This document shows positions 22,918-35,858 of a stretch of 64,000 bases of DNA, in pieces. Position numbers and translations under genes: made by a program. The notes under the pieces are model-generated. The model ran no database searches and was not told where the DNA came from. It was given only the letters and a program-made list of their open reading frames with translations. Location of the stretch: positions 87,101,481-87,165,480 of the forward strand of contig NC_088800.1 of NCBI RefSeq assembly GCF_011386835.1, read 5' to 3'. The DNA is from Chrysemys picta bellii. Lineage: Eukaryota > Chordata > Testudines > Emydidae. Each line of letters begins with the position of its first letter. Positions within the stretch are counted from its first letter, which is position 1.

Positions 22918-25574
22918 AGCAACGCACACAGCGACATGAACCTTCTGATCCGTTCAGCTGGTGGGATGAGCAGCGAGTTTCTCAGATACACACACACACA
23001 CAAACCCTTAGCATGCATGGCCTGCATCTATCCCAGGCCTGTGGAATGCAGGTGTAGGCAAGGGGTGTGTGTAGTTGATAGTACAGGCGATGGGGTTTGG
23101 GTGTATCCTGCAAACACGTCTGTAACCATGTCTGCATCCTCAGTATTGCACCATTGTGGATGAAACTCTTCCCAGGTCTCCAGAGCTGGCTGTGCAGGTT
23201 ACATCTCGTGAGATTTCCTGTGGGATCAGAGGGGCAGGCACTCGCTAGAACTCGTTGGCTCTCAGAATTTCCACAATTATATTTAACTGTAAATGAGGGA
23301 TTTATATTTAACCCAGGCTGGTGACTCTTGTAAAAAGCTTGTTTCCAGCATTACCTAGTGTTAACCCTGCCTAAGGGATCATTTATAGCTCTTTCCTCTC
23401 CTTAGATAAACTTCAGACAGAAGATGAAAGGAACTCTCTGCCTCTACCTCCACAGTGCACTTTGCGGGCCAGGTTAGCCCTGGTCACGTTCAACAGGGAG
23501 AGCTTTGCAGTTACTCCTGCTACAGAGGCTAGGGTAGGGTCTTTTGATAATTTTGTTTGCAAAACAAACCACCCTGTCTCCTGTCAATCACACAGCGTTC
23601 TTCGTTGCTACCCCAGTGGGGAACTGGGGCTCCAAGGTTTGCTGGTGTGAACGCAGCCCCTTCTGAATGCCAGATTCGCTTTTCTGTGTCAGTGCCGGCG
23701 GAGCATGCGCTAACTGGCCTTTTGGCTGTTTGCAGCCGTGGCAAACTTCGTATTGATTCTGTGGACACTTTGCACCGTCCATCACATGCTAGGAACACGC
23801 TGAGTCAGAGCAGCAATACCAGTCAGAGGCTGGAAGATTCCAGCAGCCCAGGGCACATGGGAGAGGCAAAGCACAAGGCATCCTGTAGCCGCGAATCTTG
23901 GGGTTGCCTGCAGGTAACTACCGTGAATACTGAAGCGATGCCGTGCAAAGCATGTTGTCACCAGCAACGTGGGCAGTTGAATTGGTCCGATTATGGATGG
24001 CGTCAGTGTTATGGTCTGAAGTTTACAGCTGCAATGAACGATTCTCACAGTGCACTTTCCAGTGGAGCAGCTCGGTTGACATGGGATTACATGGTTCACT
24101 GCACCACTGGGGACACCCGAGAGCTGGACGGTTTCATTGGCATCCTCTGGGAGGGGTGTCACAGAAACCAGCCAACCTCAGAGGTGTCGCACAGCCACGC
24201 GGAGAGTGCCAGCCATCAGGGACCCAAGGGGGGCTGGAATGTGACTCATCCCCCAAGTGAGGAACCCGGGGAGAAGTCAGGCTGAAAAGCTTCATGGGGT
24301 GGGGGGGAAGCACTCGCTTGGGTGAGGCTCGCTGGCTCTGGGGAAGGGACTGCGCTGGGGCAGCAGAGGGAGGGAGTTGCTTCAGCAGGTGTCAAGTCCT
24401 GCAACAGCAGCACAGTCCTGGTGCTCCACCCCAGCAGTAACCGCTGCCAAAACCTCACCCCATACCAAACGCTCCTGTGTCCCTTTGCCTTCCAGTGAAT
24501 GCAGCAGGGCCTGGCTGACGGCTGCCTGCACTCCTGCCCTGCTCCTCCCTGTGTGTGTGAGACCAGCGTGCTGGGCCTGGCGCCACGGGCAGTCCCCGGG
24601 CAGTCGCCCCAGGCACTGAGGGCTTGACAAGGGCCACGTGGTGGTGCTGGGGTCACTGTAGAATAGTCACAAAGCACTGGGCTGGATTCGGCCAGCAGTA
24701 AATTCAGCTGGGTCCTCTTAGGAACTACAGCCAGTTTGTAAGGTCCTGGCCCACGCTGTGCTCCGGGGAGCAGCCTGCTGCTCTGCCCCTAGGAGGGGGC
24801 AGCGTCTTGTTCCCTCTGCTGCCACCCCGGCTGCACAGGAGGGGGCAGCCCTGCCTCCCGCTGCTAGCCGAGAGCAGCCCTCGGGAACTGGCTAGTCCTG
24901 GGGCTTCAGGTGCTGCCGGCCACTGGGGTGATGAAGCTGCGTGGTCACCGGGATGGCACTAGTGTTGGCTGGGACCCCCACGAAGGCTGCCCCAGGAGCT
25001 GTGCCCTTGAGAAATACGCCGGGCCGGGTGCCTCTGGCCGTGCCCAGGAGCAGGCAGACACTTGGGCGCCTGTCCCAGCTCAACTGAACCGCCAAAGCTT
25101 TTGAAGTTTCACCCACCACTAATTTAAATGCAACATCTAATGCTCTCCACACTCTTCAGCTGGGAGCTGTAAAGACGCCCGCGACATAAAGCTACACCAA
25201 TAAAATCTTCATCTCTTTCATGTTGCTCATTAAGGGAGTGAGCTGCGCGCAGACGCTTGTTGGGTGACAGATCCGTGAAGGGAAGGAACCGTCCCAGATT
25301 TAGCAGTTGCTCTTGATGATTTTTTCTCCTGTTTTTGTTAGCACCAAGGGGAGGTGGGAGTATTCGGCTGCCCCCATCCACCCCCTTCCTCCCTGACACA
25401 GCCCTGCCCCTTATTAGAGACACCCTGAGACACTAAACCAGCCGCCTTGGCCAGCAAAGTACAGCTGCCTGGTGCAGCCTCGCGCCTGACACCCACTGCT
25501 CACTGGGGCAGTTCTCTCTGTGCCGCTGATCTGACCCCCCATCACCAGAGTATCTGAGTGCAGCACGGTCCTTA
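22918..25574. other. Unique intergenic sequence
   Basis: It contains a short CA run near 22990 and a 242-codon stop-free frame at 23557-24285 that I do not accept as a gene (see rejected list). Two CTCF-like words lie at 24789-24848. Confidence 0.55.
24789..24848 (+). promoter_or_regulatory. Two tandem CTCF-like words
   Basis: CTAGGAGGGGGCAG (24789-24802) and ACAGGAGGGGGCAG (24835-24848) are same-strand copies 46 bp apart. Each has two mismatches to the core CCASYAGRKGGCRS. Binding is only a prediction. Confidence 0.25.
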
Positions 25575-25765
25575 CCGCATTGATCTTCACAACACCCGGT
25601 GAGGCAGGGCGGGGCCCTTAACCGCACTGTGTAGATGGGAACGGAGACCCAGAGAGGCTAAGTGACTCCCCCAAGGTCACACCGGAACCCGTGGCAGAGC
25701 TGGGGCTTGACCCCGGGTCTGGGTGAGCTCCGGCTACTGTGGTTCGTGTCCCTCCACCTGCACCC
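25575..25765 (-). mobile_element. MIR-like SINE, antisense
   Basis: The plus strand reads TTCACAACACCCGGTGAGGC, then GACCCAGAGAGGCTAAGTGA, CCCAAGGTCACACCGG and GGCAGAGCTGGGGCTTGA, the antisense MIR core and tRNA-proximal part. Confidence 0.7.
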
Positions 25766-28700
25766 GGAGTGCATCAGGCGGAGAGAACACCCCCCCCCCC
25801 CCGAGTCAGCCGCCAAAACCAGGCTCTCCCTGGCAATAGAGTCAGGGCATGAGGCCAAGCGCTGCCCTCCCGTACCTGTGCCCTGATCATCTCTGCCCTT
25901 GGACACAGGGCACTTCACTGGGAATCGTACATACGCATCCATGGCCCAGCTGGTTTGGAAAGCCGCACGGTTCGACGCTGTTCTGTGCACTGTGGTTTAG
26001 CCGCTGCCGAGGGACGGCTCTTAAACAAACCTTCATACAAGACAGAGAAGCCAGCGAGCCTGCCCTGGCCCGGCAGGCAGAGAAGCGTTACCACGAATGC
26101 AGGCAAAGGCTCGCAAGAGGGGCAGTTTGTCAGCAGGGGGACGGGAGGTGGGGAGCCTAGACCATGTGACTGAACGTTAAAATGGCCTCAGAGTCACGAC
26201 TTGCCTAGAGGAAGGGGGATCCCAGCTCTCAGCACTTGGTGTGCGGGGCCCTGTCTCACACGGGCTCCCCCAGTGCAGGGACGGGCTCTGCCTCCGTTGC
26301 TGGAAAAGCGCCTTCTTGCTGACTTTTCCAATGAGAGAGACTCACGCAGAAGTGATCAGGGGCCAGTAGGTCAGACTTACGTGCAAGATGGATTGACAAG
26401 CATAAAGGCAAACACCCTTTAGCGGCTTTGCACTAAAATTAGCTTCTTGTTGGAAATCAGATGTGTGTATTTCCACGGACGGGGAAAGGGAGGCAAGCAA
26501 GGACACCCTTTGCCAGGGGCCTCAGTGAAATATTCCTCTCCGTGTCTGGAGCTGGAAGAACTTGAAGTTGTGGCGTGCAAGCCGGTGTGTTTCTGGATCA
26601 CTGGTGAAAAGGTAGCCAGGCTTGTGGAATGCACGCCTGAGCGCTGGGATAGCAGGGGGCTCACAGAGCTGTGCAGAAAACCAAGGCCTTGATTTGCACG
26701 GGGAGCTGCAGGTCACTGGCAGAGTTGTGCGCGAGGAGCCGGCACTTGGGCCTGGGTAGAGGTGGGGAAGCCAGGGTGGGGTTGAGAGGCCGCAGTCGAG
26801 CTGTGAGTGAGGAGCCCACTTGTGGACCGGGCTGTCTGCAGATCCCATTCTCAGGAGGATCGCTCCTAGGGAGGCTCTGGAATCTCCCAAACCATCAGAA
26901 AGTGTCACTAGTGAAGTGTGTTCTCTACACAAAACCAAACAAGTGCACCGGCCCCTTGCGATGCCGTCCTGGGGAACGCATCCAAGGCCTCCCTGAGGTG
27001 CTGTACAGGCCAATGGCGGAACAGCAAGAGACACCGGATGTGACCGGCCAGAGGGCACAAGACAGATCAGGAAAAGCCCTGTTTGAATTCAGACCTTGAC
27101 CGTTCAGTTGTGATACAAGGGCTGAGCTGAGATACTGAATCGTCTGTCACTGGATTTCAATAGTCAGAGATCTGCTCTTCGGCACACCCAGGCTGACGGA
27201 CCCTCCTGTCTCTGACGCCATCAGCTCCCACTAGCAGCAGCGGTTACAGGAGGGCAAATGCACCAAGAGGAAAACATCCCTTTGTCTGTGTTACCCTCCC
27301 TGAGAAGGGCAGTGCTGGGCACCCCCCCCCCAGCAAAGAGGGGCACTGCCAGGGAGCAGCTGGGCGCACTGGTAGTCGTTTGGGTTGTGGTGGTGCCTAG
27401 AGCAAGTGAGACCTCAATGTGCTGTGCATGCGTACAACGGAGACAGCCCCTGCCCCGGAGCGCGCACAGCCCACGGCTCTGTCTGCACCAACGAAATCTG
27501 CCCTGGGGGAACCACGCAGGGGTAGCTGAGCGGCTGCAAACCCTGCAATGTAGGCATGCTGCACCCCAGCCCACCGGGGTCTGTGCCACTGGCGTCCCTT
27601 CAGGATGGCCCCAGGTTAGGTTGCCCCGGTGCAATCCCTAATTTGCGCTGGTGTGTCTGCCCCTGTCAAGGGCTCAGGCGGGGGCAGCTACATCGATGTA
27701 GTTACACCAGTGTGAATTTCCCTACTGCAGCCAGGCTAGGCATGGCATGAGAGACGACAGGTTGGTGCAGCTATCAGACAGGGTGAACACAATGCACCAG
27801 TCAGACAAGCGGCCTGCTAAGCAGTGGCCATGGTGTACCAGCCCCCTGCCCATGCCGAGTGCTTTGTAGGCACCGCAGCAGGGGTGAGTTTTAAGGAGGG
27901 ACGTGGTGGCCTTGTGGATTTTGATAGGGAGGGGACCGTGGGAGACAGCGGGAGAGTGTCTGTGGGAAGCTGACTGATGATCAGTAAGGTTTGGCACCGC
28001 TGGGGAGCGGAGGTGGGAGTCAGTGTCTTGATAGTGTATGAGAGATGGTAGGTCAGGGTGGCTAAACTGCCATGGGGCACAGAAGCGAGGAGGAGGAGGA
28101 GTCTGTGTTGGATGCAGGGGACGAGGGAAGCCTATGGCGGGATGCAAAGTGGGGGGGGAGGAGGGAGAGGGCTAGGTGATGTGGTCAGCGGCACAGGCCA
28201 GGAAGAGCATCTTTGCATCAGCGTTTTGACTGGATTTGAAGGGGCAAGATGCCCTTTTCCAGGTGTATTAGGAGACAGATTGTTTGCTTTCGTTCAGCAC
28301 AATGGGCGTGGAGAGGTACCAGGCAGCGCTGGTGTGGTGCAAGGAGTGCAGTCTCCAGAGGGACGGAGGGAGGAGAGTGTGGTGCCCTGGCAAACCAGGA
28401 TCGGAAGGCGCTTGTGTTCCCTTTCCAGGCTCACACATTCAGCCTGGTGCATGGCATCACGCGGCCAGGAGCCAGGGACCAGAGCAGAGGCTGGGCTGCT
28501 CTGGGAACGTACCCCGGCGTGCTAAGGACACCGACTGCACCTTCGCACCCAGTGTGGTGGGAGTCAGGAGGCCTCATGACACAGGCACAGAGTGAGATGG
28601 ACGTTTTAGAACAGAAACATTTCAGCAGATACGTTAAACGGGGTTGGGTTTCTTGTGGGGTGGGGAGCGGCCATTTGAGGTGTCTTGTTTTATTAACTAC

Positions 28701-30719
28701 CTTTTCGTATTTGTGCGGGGTTTGTGTGTTCAAAGAATTCTCCCATGGTCAGGCTCGGTGTAGGGTGGGGGTCTACCCGAGAGGAGACTGGTGACTGGAG
28801 GAGAATGAAAACCCAACCGTCTACTGAAAAATAATTAAACCCTGGAACAGCATGGCTTAAACCCTTCAGAACCAGCCGAGTCGTTTGATTCGTGGCGGGA
28901 TGCGGGAAGGAAGGGCGGGAAGAGAAGAGTTTGCATCACAAAAGCTATTTTTTCTCTCAGAAGCGTGAGTGTGTCAGTGCACCCCCCAGACAGACAGCCG
29001 AGCCGAGCACCCTTCCATCTGCGCACACACACGGAGATTGTATCGCAGATGACACTTCAGTCGCTCCCATGCTGCGTCCCCCACCTCCTGCCTCGCTTTA
29101 CTAAGCCGTTGATGGAATCCTGGCCTGTTACACAATGGGTGTTCTGCCCCGGACTTTCCTGGGGCCAGTCTGCTCCCGCCAGAGCCACACAAGTACCTGG
29201 ATTCACCTGGCCCAGGAAATGCGCGAGGGAATGCGGCGAGACAGGGGAAATGTCACCAGGGACATGAGCCGCTCAAGGAGGAGGAGACACGGCTGCCAGT
29301 TGCAAAATGGCCGTTTTAGGACTGCAGCTGCTGGTCTCTGACAGCCCCACACAGGCATGCCGGGAAAAAGGTCTCAAAGCAGATCTGCTGTGCCCTAGGG
29401 CGAGTTAGCAGGGACCAGGAAGTCACCCAGGAAGCAGTGTCTAGCCCAAGGGTGCAGGGACGAGGTCTCCGTGTCACACTGTGGGAGTGACTTCCAGCTG
29501 CCTTGTGGGAGTTGCTCACATTCTCGCCCCCTGCCCAGGATGCAGGCCCCTGGAGAAGAGTGGGTGGTGGAGGAAATCTGCTCTCTTGTTCCAGCACAAT
29601 CAGCCAAAAGATTGTCGCCCATATTCTCAGGGACAGAAAATCGGCTGTGTGGCTATTTCCTGAGTGTTTCTCCAGAACTAGGTGGCGCAGCCAGGATGAA
29701 AGCATGCTTTGTAGCAACTGTTGTTGAAATGATCAACCTCGCCCAGCGAACACCGGTTGAGAACTGTGGGCCCGGGCCCATGGGAGTCAGTGAATCCAGG
29801 ACCGTGCCCCTATTCTCACCACGGAGCCGAGTCTATCAGAATAGACGGCGGTTGCAAAATCTGACAGCCTGTTTTTAAAGAGGGGCTGTATGTACCAGGC
29901 CCCCAGGAGCTCTGGGCGCTATCTGCGGGCTCCTGAAGGTAAGTTACCCAAGAGGAGGAGGAGCTGTTAGATCAGAAGCGCTCTCCAGCCCAAGCCCGTT
30001 GTAAAATGCTGCCTTCTATTTTTAGTGGGATTGAAAAGAGAACAAAACCATTTCAGAACTCAGAGAATCAAAGCAAGTTCCCCTGCGCCCCCAGCACCCC
30101 CAGCACCCTCCCAATGACGAATCAATGCACTAGAATGGGGAGGGGGACAATATTTAAGCAAACCCTGTTTACACTGGAGCCAAATTCAAAGCAGCGCGTT
30201 TTTCTTTCAGGAGAAAAATGAGGTGGGCATTTGCCCTCTGGTGATAAAGTTTCCCATTATGAGCACATCAATTTCCCTGGTCTGGCCTGGGCTTCTCGAT
30301 CACACCACAGACAAGGACTTACTTAGCAACTAGATATTATGAACCCTGCGCCAGAGCTGTACACGAGGAATCAATATTCACCTGTCATTTTCTCTGGAGC
30401 GTCTCGATCGGCCTCTTCCTTGGGGACGTGGAGCGGACGCTAGAGAAGCCAAACTACCAATAGCAATGGGCACTTCTGACACATCCTTCATCCGAGGCTT
30501 CCACGGAGCTCTTCCAAAGGACGGTCAGTTTCCCTCGCCCCGTTTGCCCCCGGGCGGCGGGGGCACAGAGAGGTGGAGGCCCACACAGTTCTCTTCAAGG
30601 GGCATGTGCAAAAGTAAGCCCACCACTCCTCCGAGGTGGGCGTGAGCGTTCCCAGACACGTGTGCTGCTCCCTGAGGTGTGGGGTGCACTCAGGGCTGCG
30701 GGTGCGTGGGAAAGGGTGA
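25766..30719. other. Unique intergenic sequence
   Basis: No exon is recognised. The stretch around 27478-27740 (with TGTAGTTACACCAGTGTGAA near its end) looks like a diverged dispersed element but its ends cannot be fixed. Confidence 0.5.
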
Positions 30720-30815
30720 ACATGTGAGCGCCAGTGACTTGCTCCGGGCCACACTCTGAGTCCGGCGGAGCTGGGCCCAGAACACAGACATCCAGGCTCC
30801 AGACAGTGCTGCTGT
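30720..30815 (-). mobile_element. MIR-like SINE fragment, antisense
   Basis: The words CAGTGACTTGCTCCGGGCCA, GGCGGAGCTGGGCCCAGAAC and CAGGCTCCAG follow the antisense MIR order. It is diverged. Confidence 0.45.
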
Positions 30816-31212
30816 TACCTCAGGTCTCTGTTATTCTGACTATGGTGTCCATGATGGTGGCAGTGCCTGGGACCAGAGTCCTGGGCCAGGACCCCACTGG
30901 ACTAGATGCTTCAGGGTCTCTCCTGCATTCCCGGCCAGTCTTGCCGTGAACTCTCTGGGCCTGGCAGACGTGGCCGGGATGCATATTGGTGTGAGGTGCT
31001 GACCTGACCCAAGTGCCGGGTCAGAAGAAGAGTGATGCAGAGATTGAAACCTGCACAGACAGCTCCGGAAACTCCTGGGGCCCCCTCACCATTCTGATCG
31101 AAACTGGGTCAGGTTGGCCGGCACTGGGGGAAAAGCCAGCCCTTGTCAGCTGCCATCTGTGATGCCTGCCTGGGATCACAGATTTCTCTACTTCAGTCCT
31201 GGCCAGACAGAT

Positions 31213-31371
31213 TAATTAATCAAGGAACCCAGAACAAATCACAGAGAAATTTAAGGCCTGTTAATTACCCCTGATTAATTGGGGTGAATTTTTAATTGTA
31301 TCCCTAAGCTGAGATGTGCAGTTCAATAGGCAACATAATTAGTGACCCAGCAATCAGTTTGAAACCAATTA
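31213..31371. promoter_or_regulatory. Cluster of six homeodomain TAATTA/TAATTG cores
   Basis: TAATTA at 31213, 31262 and 31336, TAATTG at 31276 and 31293, and CAATTA at 31366. The block is AT-rich, not repeat-like, and set in GC-richer surroundings, so it is a candidate conserved regulatory element. Conservation is untested. Confidence 0.35.
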
Positions 31372-32651
31372 GCCTTGTGTAACCAGTGAAACTAGACCAA
31401 CGCTACCCAGCGGGGCTGGACCTACTTCTGGGGAGCTTTGGAACAAACAAGGTATTAATCAGCCCTGGGATGAGCGGACGGCTGGCTGTGGTGGGACAGG
31501 AGCTCCGCTCTGTGGCCACGGTCCCCGGGGCTCCGCAGACAGGCCCCCTCCATAAAACGGGCGCTTTCCGAGTGACACGACAAACATGGAAGCTTCCCCC
31601 CTCGTGAGCCGGTCTCTGCGTGGGCTTTCCCTGGGCTAGGGATAAAACAAAATCCACCGAGCAAACGTGCGGTGTGACCAGTGCCCTGGGGAGGGCGAGA
31701 CGGAAATGGCGTCTCTGAACCTCCTGCCGTTCTGCGTGCTCAGCCCGAGGGAGGGGAGCTTTTCCCTTGCCTGCTTCTGGTTCAGCTCAGGGTGAGGGGC
31801 AGGCCCTGAGGCGTCCCAGCCCATGCCAGCCTGTGTACTAGCTGGGCAGGGCTGCCAGGGTCCTGCTTTCTTTTGGATAGGTGCCTGGCCTCCGGGATCT
31901 GTGTCACCGTGGGCAGGCCCTTCCCCTCAAGGTGGGGTCACAGACTGATGGCCCAGCCTTTGCCATCATCAGGGGACTTGCCGTGTTTCCTTTTCTGGGC
32001 CCCTCCCGAGGGATTGGTGTGAAAATGTGTGTTGAGAAAGAACGTTCACTGCTATTCATTTTGGAAAAGTTCTCTCTGCGAGAGGCTGTGGAGCTGCAGG
32101 TGTCTGCTAGGTATTAGATCCCAGACAGACAGACCGACAGACCGACAGCTGGATAAGTCTCTCTCCCCTCCTTCCCATGGAAAGCAAATTCGTTTTGACT
32201 CAGCTGACGGCTGGTCCTTTACACTCTGTGCTGGCAGCTTGAGGCTGCAGGGACTGGAGGCCGCGGGCGTGAGCCTGTCTCCAGCGGGTGTCTCTCCCTT
32301 CTCTTCCAAGGGATGTGCACGTGAGCCTGGTTCTCGTGACAGGGGCTGAATTGACAGACTCAGGGTTGCTCTCACCGCAGCACAGGGGCAGGGTGGGGAG
32401 TGGCTGGATTATTTCCACCACACACCATCCTTGGCTAACGCGCTTCACCCCTGTCCAGAGCAAACCCCTCTGCAGTCCACAGGGCTCACTGAGTCCCTCC
32501 AGGAGGCCAGTAATGGTTCCAATTGGTGCTAGACGCGATGATGGTTTTCCTGCTGTGAACAGGTGTCCACTGCGAAGCAGACTGAGTCCTACCACACCCA
32601 TTCCCTTGACATGGCTAGCAGAGAGCACCTGGCTGGCCTGGAGAGTAGCTA

Positions 32652-32850
32652 GCGTGGCCTAGCGGACAGAGCACTGCCTGGGAGTCAGGAGACCCGGATG
32701 CTCCGGCCTGTCGGGTGACACTGGGCAAGTCACTTCTGCTCCCTGTGCGGCAGCTGCCCCATCTGTACCAGGGAATAACGATCCTGTGAAGAGCTGTACG
32801 GCGGACAGAGCTGTATGGGTGCTAGTGCTCATTGGTAGCGTTAGCCGTGG
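32652..32850 (+). mobile_element. MIR-like tRNA SINE, sense
   Basis: It has a perfect Pol III A-box TGGCCTAGCGG (32655-32665), then CTGGGAGTCAGGAGACCCGG, ACTGGGCAAGTCACTTCTGC and a degraded 3' part. This is the head and core of a MIR-type SINE. Confidence 0.7.
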
Positions 32851-34356
32851 GCAAAAGGCTCAGTGGTCCACGGCTGACCCATTCTGCCCCACCCCGCTTC
32901 CCTCCGTCGCTGCTCCCCTGGGGAAATGGAGCTCCCGAGGTTGGATAAAACTTTCCACCCTGTGCAGGGACACGTTTTCATCGGCTGTAATTTAATATCC
33001 AGGTCGGGAAGCAGATGGAAACCAGCCCGGTTGTCCTGGATAACCAGAGGCAGCCACAGTTGTTTATGAGTCCTGTTTACTGAATTAATTAACTATGCAA
33101 ACAAAGCAACACTTGCCCCTTCACCCGGCAGCTCCCGCCTCCTCCCCTCAGGATCACACCACTCTAGCCAATTCCCAGGAGAACCAGAAGAGCGAGGATG
33201 AGAAGAGATGAGGGGCGCTGGGCACCTGACCCTGTGCAAACTGCTGAGCAGAACATTGGAGGGAGGGCTAGGGGGAGCGACACCTGCTCCTCCCAGGAAA
33301 AGGAAAAGGAAACGTGCCGTGCCTGGAGAGAGGGAGAAGGGGTTTAGCTGCCCAATGCCCAGCCCAAAGATAACCCCCCTCAGCCAGCTGAACCCAGAAC
33401 AGAATAGATGCCATGGGCAGGCTTACAATGACCAACGCTTGCGTTTCCAAATGCACCGGATGAAAACAATCAATTCCTCCCTCTCCTATTTAACAAGAGC
33501 TGGAGCCAAGGATCTGTGTGTCCTTGAGCTTTTCCCCAAAGAGCGCGTTGTCCTTAAAGACACCAGCAGGTCATTCCCGCAGTAACAACCCAGCATGTGG
33601 AGCTCCGCACTCAGGAGCAACCCTACAATAATGCCTGGTGCATAGCAGCGTCCTCAGGAAATGCTGGATTGTAAATACGTGACGGGATTGGTAGAGCTGG
33701 AAAACACGGTGCCCCGGCTGCCTTCATCTAGCACCGTGTAGCTCGTCTTAATGCACTACTAATAGTGAGCAATCTAGTTATGGCTAAAGGGGGTTTGGGT
33801 GGAGAATGGTCCCACTGCCCCGTGCCTACATCCCCCTCCTGGCTAGTCTGTTTGGAGTGATGTGTACAACATGCTCGCTGCCTCCTGCAGCAAAGACACA
33901 TGTCACAACCACGGAGGGCCCACAGGAGTCATTAGTAATTAATTTGGTTTCTAATCCTCTAATCCAGCTGCTTCTTGATTTGATAAGCAAAAAATCTGCT
34001 CTGGCCACATGGTCCTTGTTCCATTCGATAGTTCCCGCTGGAGGCACTGACACGTAGCAGCACCGTCCCCGCCCCTGTGCGCTTTTCACCGTGGCACCAA
34101 GTGTAAGGACCAGGCCCTTGTGTCACGTTACCCTTTGGGAGATGCACGTTAGGCCCAGTCCTGCACCTGCTGAGGTCAGCGGCACCACGCTCGTGGGCGC
34201 AGGGCTGAGCTCCAGCCTGACTCTGCTGCTCTCAGGAGTGACAAGGGGTTTTCCTGGTATAAGATGAGGCAGATTTCAAATCCTGAGCAAAGAAGGGTCA
34301 ATAGCAATCCAGCTGCCTCGTATCCACTGGTCCTGCGCCCATTTCCTGCACCCCAG
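32851..34356. other. Unique intergenic sequence
   Basis: No gene is recognised. Two TAATCC words 8 bp apart (33952-33957 and 33960-33965) follow a TAATTA core at about 33936. Confidence 0.5.
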
Positions 34357-34959
34357 GGACTCCTTCCCGCCCCGCGCACGGGGACTCCTTCCCGCCTCGC
34401 GCCCGGGGACTCCTTCCGCCCCGCGCCCACCGGTCCCGCGCCCAGGGACTCCTTCCCGCCCCGCGCCCACCAGTCCTGCGCCCGGGGACTCCTTCCCGCC
34501 CCGCGCCCACCGGTCCCGCGCCCACCGGTCCCGTGCCCGGGGACTCCTTCCCGCCCTGCACCCACCGGTCCCAGGACTGGGGACTCCTCCCAGCCCTGTG
34601 CCCACCGGTCCCGCGCCCAGGGACTCCTCCCAGCCCCGCGCCCACCGGTCCCGCGCCCAGGGACTCCTCCCAGCCCCGCGCCCACTGGTCCCGTGCCCAG
34701 GGACTCCTTCCCGCCCCGTGCCCGGGGACTCCTTCCCGCCCCGTGCCCACCGGTCCCACGCCCGGGGACTCCTTCCAGCCCCGCGCCCACTGGTCCCACG
34801 CCCGGGGACTCCTCCCAGCCCTGCATCCACCGGTCCCAGGACCGGGGACTCCTCCCAGCCCCGCGCCCACCGGTCCCGCGCCTGGGGTCTCCTCCCAGCC
34901 CTGTGCCCACAGGTCCCGCGCTCGGGGACTCCTCCCAGCCCCGCGCCCATCGGTCCCAG
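34357..34959. repeat. 40-bp CpG-rich minisatellite with a 15-bp sliding module
   Basis: Sixteen units start with GGACTCC(T/C)(T/C)CC. Their lengths in order are 25, 25, 39, 40, 55, 40, 40, 40, 40, 25, 40, 40, 40, 40, 40 and about 34 bp. The 25-bp units lack a 15-bp segment of the type CACCGGTCCCGCGCC, and the 55-bp unit has it twice. The long open frames on both strands arise because the unit contains no stop in any frame; they are not genes. Confidence 0.95.
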
Positions 34960-35858
34960 CCGTGCTGGCAGCCGCACCGCCCACTGATATCCAAGAGCCA
35001 CAGGGGCTTGGGTCCACTGGCCACTCAGCTCAAAGGGTCCTGGCCTGGGCCCCCGTAAACCCAGGGCCCCTGTTGAAACTGGGGGTGCTAAATGGTATTG
35101 ATGTGGCCATGACTCTTCCAGCCCGTCCCTACGCCCTGAGCCTCTCTCTTGTGCAGCCCAGGAGTCCGGGGAGCTTGGCTCAGGCACAGCTCTAGTGGGG
35201 GGTACAGAGGGGGGATGGGCTGAGGTTCAGGGCTCTTTTTGGGTGCTTCCATAGCCCTCATGAACCTCCCTAAGCCGTGGTGCCAGCTGAGGTGTGCAGG
35301 ACGGAGCATGAGTAAATGGGGCTCCCAAGTCCGGGCGCGGGGCTGAGCTCCACGCTGTTCTGTGCTGAGCATCGGCACCCCGGGAGCGCTGCCACGGAGC
35401 GGTAATTAAAAGTGGCCCTGCAGTGCAGTAATGAGCATTGGGAGTGTGGGGGGAGGGGAATCGTGGCGGGAGTGCTACGCCCGCCAGTGTGGACAGCCTG
35501 GAAGGAGGCCAGTGCGGCTGCTACCGCACAAGGTGGAAGCGAGGGGACATCAGTGAGGAGAGGCCAAATCCGTCGCTAAAACCAGCATTAATCTCCAAGA
35601 CAGTGATGTCAAAAATCTTAGCAGCTAAATTAAATGTTGTAGCTGTATTTCAGCTACACAAAATCAATATTAATTACGGCGAGATAGACATTACGTAGAG
35701 AGGGCTTGACCCAGTATTACAGGCTGCAGTAAAACTCCAGCTCTGTACCTTGTTTATCTAAAATTACTGCCCATGTTTTTGTGGCAAACGGCTTCCAATC
35801 TGTCAGGATGTCAGGGCTGAATACAAATGTAAGCCTGGAAAACACACACACATGAGAG
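34960..35858. other. Unique intergenic sequence with one AT-rich block
   Basis: Positions 35570-35700 are AT-rich and non-repetitive (AATATTAATTACGG and TTAAATGTTGTAGC among the words) and could be a conserved non-coding element. No exon is recognised. Confidence 0.45.

Noticed and set aside
23557..24285. 242-codon plus-strand frame that is not low complexity
   Set aside because: It begins at a TTG, with the first ATG at codon 101, shows no known domain, and splice signals or homology cannot be shown. A search against protein databases would decide; a hit in other vertebrates would revive it.
34176..35195. Several 220-303-codon frames on both strands
   Set aside because: All are translations of the 40-bp minisatellite. 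The same repeat is open in many frames on both strands.
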